A stretch of 64,000 nucleotides of DNA from Motilimonas eburnea. GTDB lineage: Bacteria > Pseudomonadota > Gammaproteobacteria > Enterobacterales > CBDFNC01. The position numbers and the translations under genes were made by a program. The stretch spans positions 62,001 through 126,000 of the forward strand of contig NZ_JAIMJB010000007.1 in the NCBI RefSeq assembly GCF_021295345.1. The letters run 5' to 3'. Below the pieces are notes generated by a model, which saw nothing but the letters and a program-made list of their open reading frames with translations, had not been told where the DNA came from and did not search any database. This document shows, one piece after another, positions 20,346 through 30,225 of this stretch. Position 1 is the first letter of the stretch; the number at the start of each line of letters is the position of its first letter.

Positions 20346-22115
20346 TTAATTTACCGGGCCAGGAATTATATTCCAAAAAAACTTCATCATTTTTCTTAGC
20401 GGTTGAAGTAAAACCAAAATTTTCGAACTAATTGGCGTTAACCTTTGTATTCCAATTTTAACTTTTCTCTGTGCCGCATTTTGCTCTGTTCTTGATAGAG
20501 ATGACCACACCCCCTGTCCTGTGTAACGATAACAATTCATAACTCTTTCTAAGCGATGAATTTCTCCTCCCCGACTTAGCATCGCAAAAGCCAACATTAC
20601 ATCTCCATGAGCATATCCTCTCTCAAAATCAGGAGGAAGAAAAAAGCCTTTAGTATCCCGCCACACATTCCTCCACAAGAGACTGGAAGTGTGTGTGTAT
20701 AAGTTCAACTTTTTTGGATTGATAATTAGATCAAACCGATTCCAACGTAATGCATCAGCAGCAATAATGCTTTCCCTCTGGGTGACGGGATCTAGCTGAA
20801 TAGTATCACAACAGCAAGCTAATACTTTGGGATCATAGTCCAAATAAGTAGTCTGCAAATAGACTTTTTGCATATCAAGCCAATAGTCGTCTCCTGCAAG
20901 AAACGACCAGTATCGCCCCTTCACATCAGGGCGATGATAAAGGTAAGATTTTTTTCCCGAACCTTGATTAGTAGGACTAGTGTAAACCGTCATTCTATCT
21001 GAAAATTTTTGCTTATACAGATCCAATATATAACCACTATCATCTGTTGATGCATCATTAAAACAATAACTATGAATGCGATAGGGTGATAATTGCAGCA
21101 GTGCGCTATCTAAACTCTCAGCCAGCGTGGATTGATGGTTATACACCGCAGTGACCACACTGACATCTTCATCTCCCGCGAACAAGCCAGCTAGATCATC
21201 TGGCCAATTTGGAGAGTGTTCAAAAGCTTCCAATAAACCTCTATGACGGTAGTCAACTAATGATTTTTTGGCACTATTTGTCTGCCAATCATCGTAAAGA
21301 AAGTTAAGATAATCATCGAGCGCTTGAGGCGCGTTAAAGCTAAAATCACCAAAGGTGTGAGTAATAATGCAATTGTGAAAGTGGTTTGGTGAATAAAAAA
21401 TACCTCGACTGGGTAAATCCACGGTTTTGTCTTGTTGACAAACATTTCCACGAAAAACAAAAGTAAACCGTCGACCATTGTTGCATTTTGGTGTAGCTTC
21501 CATAATTAAAGCGATAGGTGCATCCGAGTTCTTTTTCATTAAATTCAGCGAACAATCAAGTTGCAACTCATATCGATTAATTAACAATAAGAGTTTTTCT
21601 TTTAATGGTTCTATTTGTTTATATGGCAGAGAAAAGGAGAGAACAGAATCTTTAGCATCAAAGTTTTTGTTTACCCTTAAAGATAACAACGTGTCAAAAT
21701 CAGCCATAATATCAAAGCTGGCGAGTTCATCTGCAATAAAAACATCATTGAACAGCCTTACCGCAATCTCAAAAGTATCCTTATGGACAAATGGTTTAAG
21801 TTGCTTAGTTATTTGGTTTTTTGGAACTACAATTTTATCCGACTCTATGTTTAACTCTTCTAGTAACTGCTCCCTTACTTCATTCACCCATGAAGTAGTA
21901 ATGAGTATTTCATCATAATCATAGTTACTCAATTGTTGTGGTGAAATCACAGGCAAACTCAAATATTCCTTACCATGCAGTGCTGAATTATTATCTATCA
22001 CCGCTATAAATTCACGCTGTGCTTGTTCTGTATTAAAAATGCTTTCTGCTAGCGGCCCTGCACCGAACAACAAAGTCCTTACTTTTCCGTCAACAGAGAT
22101 TTTGTTTAGTGTCAT
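20346..22115 (-). CDS. Multidomain family 2 glycosyltransferase with Rossmann and LicD-like N-terminal regions
   Basis: 589 residues in three parts. Residues 10-90 form a Rossmann-like unit ('[13 protein letters not shown]', then '[14 protein letters not shown]'). Residues of roughly 115-300 resemble the tail of LicD-type proteins ('[14 protein letters not shown]'). From about 320 a GT-A domain begins ('[15 protein letters not shown]', '[10 protein letters not shown]', 'LAGDDYW'), with a DxD-like acidic pair. It should add a sugar from a nucleotide donor to a glycan; the acceptor is unknown. The start overlaps the preceding aminotransferase (ATGA). No membrane segment is visible. Confidence 0.8.
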   Translation of the reverse strand: MTLNKISVDGKVRTLLFGAGPLAESIFNTEQAQREFIAVIDNNSALHGKEYLSLPVISPQQLSNYDYDEILITTSWVNEVREQLLEELNIESDKIVVPKNQITKQLKPFVHKDTFEIAVRLFNDVFIADELASFDIMADFDTLLSLRVNKNFDAKDSVLSFSLPYKQIEPLKEKLLLLINRYELQLDCSLNLMKKNSDAPIALIMEATPKCNNGRRFTFVFRGNVCQQDKTVDLPSRGIFYSPNHFHNCIITHTFGDFSFNAPQALDDYLNFLYDDWQTNSAKKSLVDYRHRGLLEAFEHSPNWPDDLAGLFAGDEDVSVVTAVYNHQSTLAESLDSALLQLSPYRIHSYCFNDASTDDSGYILDLYKQKFSDRMTVYTSPTNQGSGKKSYLYHRPDVKGRYWSFLAGDDYWLDMQKVYLQTTYLDYDPKVLACCCDTIQLDPVTQRESIIAADALRWNRFDLIINPKKLNLYTHTSSLLWRNVWRDTKGFFLPPDFERGYAHGDVMLAFAMLSRGGEIHRLERVMNCYRYTGQGVWSSLSRTEQNAAQRKVKIGIQRLTPISSKILVLLQPLRKMMKFFWNIIPGPVN

Positions 22116-23221
22116 GTCCTTACCTCAAATTCATTCACAGCAGTAATTACAGCTCTGACATCTCCCAAAGACATAATTGGAGAAATTGGCAATGAAAGGA
22201 CCTCTTTATGTAAGCTTTCAGTAATAGGGAAATTCAAGTTAGAAATCTCAGGATAAGCTGCTTGCTTATGTGGTGGGATGGGATAATGAATCAAACTTTG
22301 TATGCCTTGCTGCTCTAACCAAGACTGTAAATTATCTCGATGACTTGTCCGCACAACAAATAAATGCCAAACATGTTGGTCACCATAAAATATGGGTAAC
22401 TGTACTTCTGGATGCGTAATACCTTCAATGTAGGCTTTGGCAACCATACGGCGATGTTCAATTTCAGCTTTTAAATAGGGTAGCTTCACACGCAACATAG
22501 CTGCTTGGATTTCATCTAAGCGACTATTGATACCTTGATACAAATTTTCGTATTTCTTATGTGAACCATAATTACGCAGGGCTTTAATGGTTTTCGCTAA
22601 ATCTTTATCATGTGTGGTAACAGCACCACCATCACCTAACGCACCAAGGTTTTTCCCAGGGTAAAAGCTAAAGCCAGCCGCATCTCCCCATGAGCCAGCC
22701 ATGTTACTATCAATCTTGGCCCCGTGAGCTTGTGCGCAATCTTCTAATACAAGTAAGTTGTGATGTTTTGCAATTTTCATTAGCTCAGGCATTGGTGAAA
22801 TGAGACCATAAAGGTGTACCGCCAATATTGCCTTCGATTTAGGTGTAATAGCCGATTCCACACCAGCAATAGAGAGATTGTATGTATTGATGTCTGGTTC
22901 AACGAGAACCGGAGTTAAACGGTTCGCTGTGATAGCCAAAATACTTGCAATATAAGTATTTGCAGGAACAATAACCTCATCACCTTCAGCAAGCTTTCCC
23001 ATCTCTTTCCAAGCACGAAGGATGAGAATTAGTGCATCCAAGCCATTTGCAACACCGATGGCATATTTAGCGCCACAATAATCTGCAAATTCATTTTCAA
23101 AATGACTTAGCTCATCACCCATAACATACCAGCCAGAATCAATAACTCGGGCACAAGCTTGCTTTAATTCATCACTATACTGTTCGTTAATACGCTTAAT
23201 ATTAAGAAATTCGATCGTCAT
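22112..23221 (-). CDS. fdtB: dTDP-3-amino-3,6-dideoxyhexose-forming aminotransferase (FdtB/QdtB type)
   Basis: 369 residues, a DegT-family aminotransferase with '[14 protein letters not shown]' at the phosphate site and Lys in '[16 protein letters not shown]'. The opening '[17 protein letters not shown]' and overall length match enzymes that aminate dTDP-3-keto-6-deoxyhexoses. This assignment is strengthened by the nearby 3,4-ketoisomerase and rfbAB. The product would be dTDP-Fuc3N or dTDP-Qui3N. Start and stop overlap the GNAT gene and the glycosyltransferase gene, both as ATGA. Confidence 0.85.
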   Translation of the reverse strand: MTIEFLNIKRINEQYSDELKQACARVIDSGWYVMGDELSHFENEFADYCGAKYAIGVANGLDALILILRAWKEMGKLAEGDEVIVPANTYIASILAITANRLTPVLVEPDINTYNLSIAGVESAITPKSKAILAVHLYGLISPMPELMKIAKHHNLLVLEDCAQAHGAKIDSNMAGSWGDAAGFSFYPGKNLGALGDGGAVTTHDKDLAKTIKALRNYGSHKKYENLYQGINSRLDEIQAAMLRVKLPYLKAEIEHRRMVAKAYIEGITHPEVQLPIFYGDQHVWHLFVVRTSHRDNLQSWLEQQGIQSLIHYPIPPHKQAAYPEISNLNFPITESLHKEVLSLPISPIMSLGDVRAVITAVNEFEVRT

Positions 23222-23742
23222 AATTTCTCAAATATTTTTTTGCATTTAATGATCATCTTATTTACATCCTCTGGATATATCACATATAAGTTATCAAGTT
23301 CTGTTTCACCTACCTGCTTCGCTCCAAACTTTTCATGAAAACTACAAACTGCATAATTCTCTTTTCTGACATCAAAGTGACTTTTAGCACAACCTAGTTC
23401 TTTAAAACCAAATTCATAAACCAACAAGGCACTTTCAATTGAAGCATATCGAGTTTTATCTTGATTTAATATCCAACTCCCCCAGCAGAACGAACCTTCT
23501 CTAAAGTCATACAATCTAACCGTGCCACACCTAGTTCCATCGAGTCTTTCTATGATGAAATAAAACTGCTCTTTGAGCTCTTCTTTTTCTTTATATTCTC
23601 TAATCCACAATTTTTGTGCATCAACATTCGTATCAGATTTGGAAAGGTGCTTGTTGTATTTTTTGTTACTTCGGAGTTCAGATATAAACTCTGCGTCATC
23701 TTCTTGAACAAGGCGGAGCTGAATCGTTTTACTTACAAGCAT
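23218..23742 (-). CDS. GNAT-family N-acyltransferase
   Basis: 174 residues from ATG 23742, which has GAGGTG close upstream; the ATG at 23754 has none. It has the RimJ/PseH-like GNAT pattern: '[18 protein letters not shown]' at the N-terminus, then '[25 protein letters not shown]' (split here between two motifs) around the acyl-CoA site. It overlaps the FdtB-like aminotransferase, so it probably acylates the 3-amino group that enzyme makes. Known FdtC and QdtC enzymes are hexapeptide-repeat proteins, so a GNAT in this role would be a replacement. Confidence 0.75.
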   Translation of the reverse strand: MLVSKTIQLRLVQEDDAEFISELRSNKKYNKHLSKSDTNVDAQKLWIREYKEKEELKEQFYFIIERLDGTRCGTVRLYDFREGSFCWGSWILNQDKTRYASIESALLVYEFGFKELGCAKSHFDVRKENYAVCSFHEKFGAKQVGETELDNLYVIYPEDVNKMIIKCKKIFEKL

Positions 23743-23769
23743 TCTACACCTCATTTAAAGTTTCATATA

Positions 23770-23897
23770 ATTACGGATATAGTCCAGTTCATCGTTCTAT
23801 TCTCTATCAGAATAAAATCATCAGAGTCATGGGATACTTTACGCCATCTAAGGAATTTGAGTCATTTAATACTCGTAGAAGATATGTTTACTTGTAG
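23770..23897 (+). pseudogene. Remnant of an IS3-type transposase C-terminus
   Basis: Across frames the plus strand reads 'DIVQFIVLF' then 'QNKIIRVMGYFTPSKEFESF' with a stop at 23895-23897. This resembles the tail of IS3-family OrfB ('FYN...LGY.SP..FE'), with a frameshift in between and no upstream catalytic domain. TGGT and ACCA shortly after (23898-23918) could be part of a decayed end. It lies in the only long gap of the sugar module. Confidence 0.4.
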
Positions 23898-23980
23898 TGG
23901 TCAATTAAAACTTACCACCGCGAACAATCTTTTAAGTACTCAGCCTCACCCTTTTTGGCAATCATGTTCACCTTATTGGC

Positions 23981-24391
23981 TCATGCTTTGTTAGCAAGCG
24001 ATAAAAACTCATCATAATTTCTAATGTAATCGGATTCGTCATAATGCTCACTAGCAAGTACTAATAAAACACAATCATCACTGAAATCATGCATTTCCCG
24101 CCAAACCATACTTTCTATTAATATACCACCTGTGCATGTATCTAAATAAAATTCTTGACGTTCAACGCCATCATCTAGCACGAATCGACATGAGCCCTTT
24201 ACACAAATAGCTACTTGCTTAAGAGCTTTGTGAGCATGATAACCACGAGAAACATTTTCTTTGGTGGCAAAAATATAATAAACCCGCTGAATATCAAATG
24301 GGACGTCTTGATTAGACTCCAATGCAATTAGTGAACCTCGTTCATCGCCACGTACAGGGAAGTTTATATACTTGGCAAGTTGATTAATCAT
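23981..24391 (-). CDS. fdtA: dTDP-4-keto-6-deoxyglucose 3,4-ketoisomerase (FdtA/QdtA type)
   Basis: About 136 residues, a single cupin. The family signature '[19 protein letters not shown]' contains the two catalytic His residues, and '[12 protein letters not shown]' is near the start. It isomerises dTDP-4-keto-6-deoxyglucose to the 3-keto sugar, the branch leading to 3-amino-3,6-dideoxyhexoses. I take ATG 24391, which overlaps the rfbA stop as ATGA, over ATG 24397. FdtA or QdtA stereochemistry cannot be decided here. A transposase remnant separates it from the GNAT gene. Confidence 0.88.
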   Translation of the reverse strand: MINQLAKYINFPVRGDERGSLIALESNQDVPFDIQRVYYIFATKENVSRGYHAHKALKQVAICVKGSCRFVLDDGVERQEFYLDTCTGGILIESMVWREMHDFSDDCVLLVLASEHYDESDYIRNYDEFLSLANKA

Positions 24392-25272
24392 TGCCATTCT
24401 CTCTCTTTATCAGACAATAACTCCTCTAAGTATTGACCATAGGTATTTTTACCCATTTTCTGTGCGGCTAGTTTTACTTCTACCGCAGTGATCCAACCAT
24501 TACGCCAAGCAATTTCTTCCAAGCAAGCAATTTTAAATCCTTGTCGAGCTTCAATGGTTGAAACGAAATTAGAAGCCTCTAATAAACTTTCATGCGTGCC
24601 ACTGTCTAGCCATGCAGATCCTCGACCAAGTAACTCAACGTTGAGTAATCCTTTATCTAAATAAACTTGGTTAATTGCTGTTATTTCTAGCTCTCCTCGA
24701 TTAGAGGGTAAAACATGTTTAGCAATTTCGATCACATCATTGTCATAGAAATACAAACCGGTCACTGCAAAATGTGATTTTGGCTCGCTTGGTTTCTCTT
24801 CAATAGAAAGCGCTAACTGATGGCTATCAAACTCAATCACACCAAAGCGTTCGGGATCTTGAACTTTGTATCCAAATATAGTGGCACCATGAGTTTGCTT
24901 AGCGGCATGGCGAAGTTTAGGAGAGAAGCCTTGTCCCCAGAATAAGTTGTCCCCCAAAATCAAACAAACCGTATCATCACCGATAAACGATTCACCAATA
25001 ATAAATGCCTGAGCTATCCCCTCAGGATGAGGCTGAACGGCATAATTCAACTCTATACCAAATTGTTTTCCATCACCTAATAAACGCTTGAAACTAACTT
25101 GATCTTCTGGTGTTGTGATTATCAAAATTTCTCGGATACCCGCCAGCATCAGAACGGAAAGTGGATAGTAGATCATAGGCTTGTCGTAAACCGGAAGCAG
25201 CTGCTTGGACACCCCTAACGTCGTAGGGTAAAGGCGCGATCCTGTTCCGCCGGCAAGGATAATACCTTTCAT
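24388..25272 (-). CDS. rfbA: Glucose-1-phosphate thymidylyltransferase
   Basis: 294 residues with the nucleotidyltransferase motif '[11 protein letters not shown]' at residues 8-18 and 'DNLFWGQGF' further on, as in RmlA/RfbA. It makes dTDP-glucose from glucose-1-phosphate and dTTP. The start overlaps the rfbB stop as ATGA. There is no rfbC or rfbD here, so the product is routed to the 3-keto branch through FdtA rather than to rhamnose. Confidence 0.96.
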   Translation of the reverse strand: MKGIILAGGTGSRLYPTTLGVSKQLLPVYDKPMIYYPLSVLMLAGIREILIITTPEDQVSFKRLLGDGKQFGIELNYAVQPHPEGIAQAFIIGESFIGDDTVCLILGDNLFWGQGFSPKLRHAAKQTHGATIFGYKVQDPERFGVIEFDSHQLALSIEEKPSEPKSHFAVTGLYFYDNDVIEIAKHVLPSNRGELEITAINQVYLDKGLLNVELLGRGSAWLDSGTHESLLEASNFVSTIEARQGFKIACLEEIAWRNGWITAVEVKLAAQKMGKNTYGQYLEELLSDKEREWQ

Positions 25273-26357
25273 ACGCTCACCTTTTCACTATACTGCTTGG
25301 CATGAGATAGATAGGCACCGGTTTGAATATTTTCAATCCAGCTGCGGTGATTTAAGTACCATTGAACTGTTTTTCTAAGGCCTGTTCCGAAAGATTCATC
25401 AGGCGTCCATTCAAGTGCTTTATCTATTTTACTTGCATCGATAGCATAGCGACGATCATGCCCTAACCTATCATCAACATGAGTAATTAAATCTTGATAC
25501 GACGTAGCTTTAGGTACTAACTCATCGAGTAAACCACATATATTTTTCACTACATCGATATTTTTTATTTCATTGTGACCACCAATATTGTATGTTTCAC
25601 CAACATCGCCAGTCATTAACACCGTCAATAACGCCTTTGCGTGATCTTCCACATATAACCAATCTCGAATTTGATCGCCCTTGCCGTATATTGGCAGTGG
25701 CTTATTATCTAAAGCATTCATGATTATTAATGGAATTAATTTTTCTGGAAATTGGTAAGGGCCATAATTATTGGAACAGTTTGTAATCATCGTTGGCAAG
25801 CCATAGGTTTTACGCCATGCTCTGACCAAGTGGTCACTCGACGCTTTAGAGGCTGAATAAGGGCTACTTGGATTATAAGCACTTGACTCGGTGAAAAGTG
25901 GTAAGCTTGCGCCAATTTTAATATCACTCGGATGAGGCAAGTCACCATAAACTTCATCGGTAGAAACATGTAATAAGCGAAACCTTTGTCTCTTCATATC
26001 ATCTAACTCAGACCAATATTTTCGAACGACTTCGAGTAAAGTATAGGTGCCGATGATATTGGTTTCGATAAACGTAGCAGGCCCAGTAATAGAACGATCG
26101 ACATGACTTTCTGCGGCAAGGTGCATAACCGCATCGGGTTGGTATTGTGTAAATACTCTTTTTAATTCAATAGCATTACATACATCGACATATTCAAAAT
26201 GGTATCGGTAATGATGCGAGATAGATTCAAGTGACTCTAAGTTACCCGCATAAGTAAGCTTATCAAGGTTGATAACCGTATGACTTGTATTTTCTAATAA
26301 GTATCTAACAACGGCTGAACCAATAAAACCAGCCCCGCCTGTAACCAGTATTTTCAT
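25269..26357 (-). CDS. rfbB: dTDP-glucose 4,6-dehydratase
   Basis: 362 residues from ATG 26357. Extended SDR with '[16 protein letters not shown]' at the N-terminus, '[11 protein letters not shown]' containing the catalytic Thr-Asp-Glu, and '[14 protein letters not shown]' with the Tyr-x3-Lys pair. It makes dTDP-4-keto-6-deoxyglucose. The start lies just after the stop of the GT61-type gene; a GTG at 26366 is an alternative. It is coupled to rfbA. Confidence 0.96.
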   Translation of the reverse strand: MKILVTGGAGFIGSAVVRYLLENTSHTVINLDKLTYAGNLESLESISHHYRYHFEYVDVCNAIELKRVFTQYQPDAVMHLAAESHVDRSITGPATFIETNIIGTYTLLEVVRKYWSELDDMKRQRFRLLHVSTDEVYGDLPHPSDIKIGASLPLFTESSAYNPSSPYSASKASSDHLVRAWRKTYGLPTMITNCSNNYGPYQFPEKLIPLIIMNALDNKPLPIYGKGDQIRDWLYVEDHAKALLTVLMTGDVGETYNIGGHNEIKNIDVVKNICGLLDELVPKATSYQDLITHVDDRLGHDRRYAIDASKIDKALEWTPDESFGTGLRKTVQWYLNHRSWIENIQTGAYLSHAKQYSEKVSV

Positions 26358-26358
26358 A

Positions 26359-27924
26359 TCACTCACTTAACTCATTACCACTTTTATTTAATTTAACTTT
26401 TTCTAACCACAAAGCAATTTTACTTAATTCGATTGTATAATGTTGGTAATACAACCTTCTCGAATCTTGTGTCATACCATCATAAAAAATATAATTAAGT
26501 TCAACACCAACTATTTTTGCAAGTTGAGAGTAGCAGGGAAAATCACCAATTTCTTTAGCCATCCAACACAGGGCTTTTGTGCCCTTTTTGGCAAAAATAA
26601 CATTTGTCCATGCAGCCCCGGTGGGGCCAACTATATATTCTGCATTGGCTATATAAGAGATTTGCTGCTCGATTGTTAGATCTTCCATGTAGACTTCTTC
26701 AAAGCCATATTTGCATAGAAAACTAAACACATCTTTCTGGTTGTACTGCCTTAACACTGGCTTTCTTGCTAAGAATATTCGCTTTGGAGTTACAGTTTTT
26801 TCTATTTCTTCAACTAACTTAAATCCACTTTTTCTTAAATATAAGATTGATTCCTCACGATAGAAACAATCCCTTGGCAACCATTTTCTACGATGATATT
26901 TCGCGTTAACAACGATATTATTTGGCTGTGACATGACTAACAATTGTTCGATTTGATACTGTTTCCCCTCGCCCATAAGTATAAGCTTCCGGCCACACAT
27001 AGCATTGACAAACTTTTCAACTGCAGACATGTTCTTATATGCTGAAGAAATGAGTATAGGATACGACTGATATTTTTTTGGTAACTGTTCAACATATTGA
27101 AGTTGAGTTAACACCTCAATGAGCCAATGATAATAATTTTTTTCATTGCCACCGGATATTAATATACCTTTAGATAATGCCTCACTATAACCACGTCTAA
27201 CCAGTGAATTTTTATTACCGCAAAAAAATACGTTGCCACCGGCATAATCAGCCATATCATCGGTAGAGCTTTTTATCCTTTCAATGACGACTCTGCCATC
27301 CGACAAAATAATTGAACGAGTTGATGAGCGTACACAAGCATTCTCAAAAGAATACAGATTGACATCGGGGAGTGTTATTTTCTCTTTTAGACAATAATCA
27401 TCCAAATGAGTTGGGCCAAAAGCAAAGTCTTCGCGCTTTCCTGCGAATTGATGAACACGATACTCCTCCAACATATCAAGCCAAAGATGCTTTACTAATG
27501 ATAAATTACTATTTCTATAAGTTAACCAAAATAGCCAGTTTGAAATGCAAGGGTAACCACCGCAGATGATTTCATCCCTTATAAGTGAAAAACGTTTTTT
27601 GACATCAGCGAATAACGAGTTTTCAACACTACCAATATCAAAGAAGTTAACGATTTTTTCTTCGTCAATTTTTAGTGATTGAGTGAGCTGAATAAATATC
27701 TCTTTATAATAATCACTCGCTATGATTATTTTTTCAAAATCTATTGATAACGCTTGCTCTGGAGCATAAACAAGCCGGCCAAAGATTTTTTTGCCTTGTT
27801 TATCATTGTTATTATCGATAAAGCCAATAACATCAAACTTGCTTTGGTGTTCCTTGAAGAAGTTTACCCCACCAGCTCCAGTACCAAATATAAATACCTT
27901 GGGCTTTTTCTTTATGCTAATCAT
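26359..27924 (-). CDS. GT61/DUF563-type glycosyltransferase with N-terminal Rossmann unit
   Basis: 521 residues. The first 90 residues are a Rossmann-like unit ('[14 protein letters not shown]', '[17 protein letters not shown]') like the one opening the glycosyltransferase at 20346-22115. The rest matches the GT61 family (DUF563): '[17 protein letters not shown]' in the middle and '[19 protein letters not shown]' near the end. It likely transfers a pentose or hexose in the same glycan. It is strongly AT-rich. A gap of 92 bases separates it from the LuxC-like gene upstream. Confidence 0.78.
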   Translation of the reverse strand: MISIKKKPKVFIFGTGAGGVNFFKEHQSKFDVIGFIDNNNDKQGKKIFGRLVYAPEQALSIDFEKIIIASDYYKEIFIQLTQSLKIDEEKIVNFFDIGSVENSLFADVKKRFSLIRDEIICGGYPCISNWLFWLTYRNSNLSLVKHLWLDMLEEYRVHQFAGKREDFAFGPTHLDDYCLKEKITLPDVNLYSFENACVRSSTRSIILSDGRVVIERIKSSTDDMADYAGGNVFFCGNKNSLVRRGYSEALSKGILISGGNEKNYYHWLIEVLTQLQYVEQLPKKYQSYPILISSAYKNMSAVEKFVNAMCGRKLILMGEGKQYQIEQLLVMSQPNNIVVNAKYHRRKWLPRDCFYREESILYLRKSGFKLVEEIEKTVTPKRIFLARKPVLRQYNQKDVFSFLCKYGFEEVYMEDLTIEQQISYIANAEYIVGPTGAAWTNVIFAKKGTKALCWMAKEIGDFPCYSQLAKIVGVELNYIFYDGMTQDSRRLYYQHYTIELSKIALWLEKVKLNKSGNELSE

Positions 27925-28016
27925 GACCTCATTCCCGTAGTGGGCTAGCTAAATGCATGCGACTCTTCATTAGAGAATAAGCGGAAAGCATTCGATACAA
28001 AAAAATGAAGCACATA

Positions 28017-29153
28017 TCAAGCCAAGTTTTCCATACTAGAGAATTCTGTTAATAAATTCATACCATCCCATTGATGAGAAAACAGTAGGGCCTGACCCAG
28101 AGAGACAAAGCGTAATGCCTTGGTTGGCTTTACATAGTCGTGAGACACAAACGAGCTCATAGTTTGAAAGTTAATAGGAAGTAAATTATCTAACTCAGCA
28201 AGAGATGAGATTGAGAACTCGTAAAAAACACCTTGCCCTGGATGCCTTGGATATGAAGTTAAATTATCAGCAAGTTCTAGACATAAAAAAGGATCTGTGA
28301 TCCTACCTTGTACTGCAATTTTTTGGGAGGCGAACTCTTGTATGAATGAACAACGCTCGGTTAGTATAAAATCAAAGTTGACACCTTTATCATCAAATAT
28401 TTTTGCCACTTCACACCAAAAAAGCTGTTTTGCAGTCTCTACCTCAACGCTATTACCCAACCAAAATATCAACTTAGGTGATGAACACCCTTGCTGATTA
28501 AACCAATACACATCATTATAAAAGTTGTGCACCAAGGACTTTATGTCATCAAGCTCTAGGATAGCTTTCGCATCCAATAACGCGCCAGAAATTTTGTTGC
28601 CAAAGCTGACTTCGTGAGCATGGGCAGGCAACGGGATGCGTTGGATCCGCTCGATGGTTTCATCACCGCCCCAGATGATCCTTAAATCACACAAGCTGCT
28701 GAGCTCTGCGGTCAACTGGCTGCTATTGGGATATTCTACAAATATATTAGCCGCCGCAATGGTTTGATAAGCAGGTTGCGCTAGCGTTTCCTTGATAATA
28801 CGTTCAAGTAAAAATGCCACTTCACCACGACGTTGGCTTAGCCTGACGACATTTTGATTGCCACATAGCAAAGACAAAGCCCATGAGTAAACAAATTGGG
28901 TATCCACATTCGCAGGGGTGATATGAAATGCTAACCCGCAAGCTTTGGCATTGCATGGCAAGTCTTTTGCCATTTGCATCACTTGTGCACGGCGCAGCCA
29001 AAAGCCTAAGCTCATTACCTCTGGCTTATCGCGCTGGTGTAATAAACGCTGGCTGAGGGTTTGCAAAAACTCGACCACTAAAGGGGAAAACGGGGCTAGC
29101 GTCGGCTGAGCTTTAAAAGCGATTGCCTGTTTTAAGATAGCGGCGTCAGTCAT
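28017..29153 (-). CDS. LuxC-like acyl-CoA/acyl-protein reductase
   Basis: 378 residues of the LuxC family (aldehyde-dehydrogenase fold). C223 in 'FNQQGCSSPKLIFWLG' is the acyl-carrying Cys that defines the family. LuxC reduces an activated acyl group with NADPH to an aldehyde. No luxA or luxB is present, so light production is not the role. The start overlaps the LuxE-like gene by eight bases. In this locus it probably handles an acyl group destined for a sugar. Confidence 0.85.
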   Translation of the reverse strand: MTDAAILKQAIAFKAQPTLAPFSPLVVEFLQTLSQRLLHQRDKPEVMSLGFWLRRAQVMQMAKDLPCNAKACGLAFHITPANVDTQFVYSWALSLLCGNQNVVRLSQRRGEVAFLLERIIKETLAQPAYQTIAAANIFVEYPNSSQLTAELSSLCDLRIIWGGDETIERIQRIPLPAHAHEVSFGNKISGALLDAKAILELDDIKSLVHNFYNDVYWFNQQGCSSPKLIFWLGNSVEVETAKQLFWCEVAKIFDDKGVNFDFILTERCSFIQEFASQKIAVQGRITDPFLCLELADNLTSYPRHPGQGVFYEFSISSLAELDNLLPINFQTMSSFVSHDYVKPTKALRFVSLGQALLFSHQWDGMNLLTEFSSMENLA

Positions 29154-30225
29154 GGCTCACCTCTTGGTAGGTATCACTACAGCCTCGGTTTTCCGACTTT
29201 TTGATCCGCCCGAGCACTTCAAAATAGCGCCCTTTTCTGCCACAGGGACAAGTGTCTTCACCTAATATGCGCCCTAAATCCTCGGTTAAAATGCTATGAC
29301 CGGGATAGCTGTGAGGTAATACCGATAACACTTGGATAATGCCTTGTTGGCCAAAGTCGTTAATCACAGAAAGATCTTGTTCGCTACGTAAAATAATGTC
29401 GGCGCAATTGGGAGCATGTAAGTGGCCGTGTTCGCATTCAACAAAGATGGAGCCGGTTTGCTCCACCATGCCATAAAAATTGTGTACCTTGGCGTGGCCA
29501 AATAACTGCTGCATAGCTTGATTAAACTGTGTTCTATCAACCGCTAAATGAGCCAGTTTTTTCCAGCCTCCGCCATGAAAAACAATAGCATCAAGTGGCG
29601 GCAAGGTTTTGCCACTGGCGTGAATGGCTTGGTAAAAGTATTGCCAGATCATAAAGGTAAAGCCAAATATAAGGACTGGTTGGCCTTGGTACTTAGTAAA
29701 GAATTGCTCCAGCTGCTGCCAATTAATTGACATATCAGGGTTCAAAGCATAATGATGATCGCGGCCTAATAATGCAAACCCTTGCACCCCAGCACCGCGC
29801 GCCGAAAAGCCACTGCGGTCGGCAATCAAGTTACTCGGCTCAATGAACAGCATAGGCAAACGCTGTTTACCGCTAAAGTACTGCATGATCTTAACTAAAG
29901 ATTTAGCTTGCAGTTTCGCGGTATCGGCATCGAGATAAATTTTCGCCACCTTGGCAGAGGTCGTACCCGATGACGTTAAGGTTTTAATGATCTGCGATTT
30001 AGGCGCTGACACTAAATCTAATTCTTTAAACAACTGAGCACTTAAAAACGGTACTTTCTCTAAAGAGCTATTTGTTGGCACTAAGCCTAAGGTATCAATA
30101 ATATTTTTATACAGCTGACATTTCTGATAATGAAATTCGGTTAACTGATTAAGCTGCGCTAACAAAATCGCGTTTTTTTGCTCCTTCGTCTGACTATAAA
30201 TTGCATCAAAATCAAGCTCAATCAT
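29146..30225 (-). CDS. LuxE-like acyl-protein synthetase/acyltransferase
   Basis: 359 residues of the LuxE family within the adenylate-forming superfamily. The adenylation motif 'LTSSGTTSAK' is near residue 83, 'NFYGMVEQTGSIF' follows in the middle, and the C-terminal 'CPCGRKGRYFEVLGRIKKSE' with 'RGCSDTYQEV' matches the acyl-accepting tail of LuxE. It activates a carboxylic acid as acyl-AMP and passes it to a Cys, then to its LuxC partner. Start overlaps the AMP ligase as ATGA. Confidence 0.85.
   Translation of the reverse strand: MIELDFDAIYSQTKEQKNAILLAQLNQLTEFHYQKCQLYKNIIDTLGLVPTNSSLEKVPFLSAQLFKELDLVSAPKSQIIKTLTSSGTTSAKVAKIYLDADTAKLQAKSLVKIMQYFSGKQRLPMLFIEPSNLIADRSGFSARGAGVQGFALLGRDHHYALNPDMSINWQQLEQFFTKYQGQPVLIFGFTFMIWQYFYQAIHASGKTLPPLDAIVFHGGGWKKLAHLAVDRTQFNQAMQQLFGHAKVHNFYGMVEQTGSIFVECEHGHLHAPNCADIILRSEQDLSVINDFGQQGIIQVLSVLPHSYPGHSILTEDLGRILGEDTCPCGRKGRYFEVLGRIKKSENRGCSDTYQEVSHD

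Noticed and set aside
21478-21918. Plus-strand open frame of 146 codons opposite the GT2 gene
   Set aside because: Antisense to a well-supported gene, no ribosome-binding site or recognisable motif; a shadow frame.
15574-27924. O-antigen or capsule biosynthesis locus
   Set aside because: No flippase, polymerase, exporter, chain-length regulator or initiating transferase, and the block is embedded in flagellar genes. Not excluded, but less likely.
28017-30225. Bioluminescence operon suggested by LuxC- and LuxE-like genes
   Set aside because: No luciferase subunits (luxA, luxB), luxD or regulator is present; neighbours are pseudaminic acid and carrier-protein genes, so a glycan role fits better.
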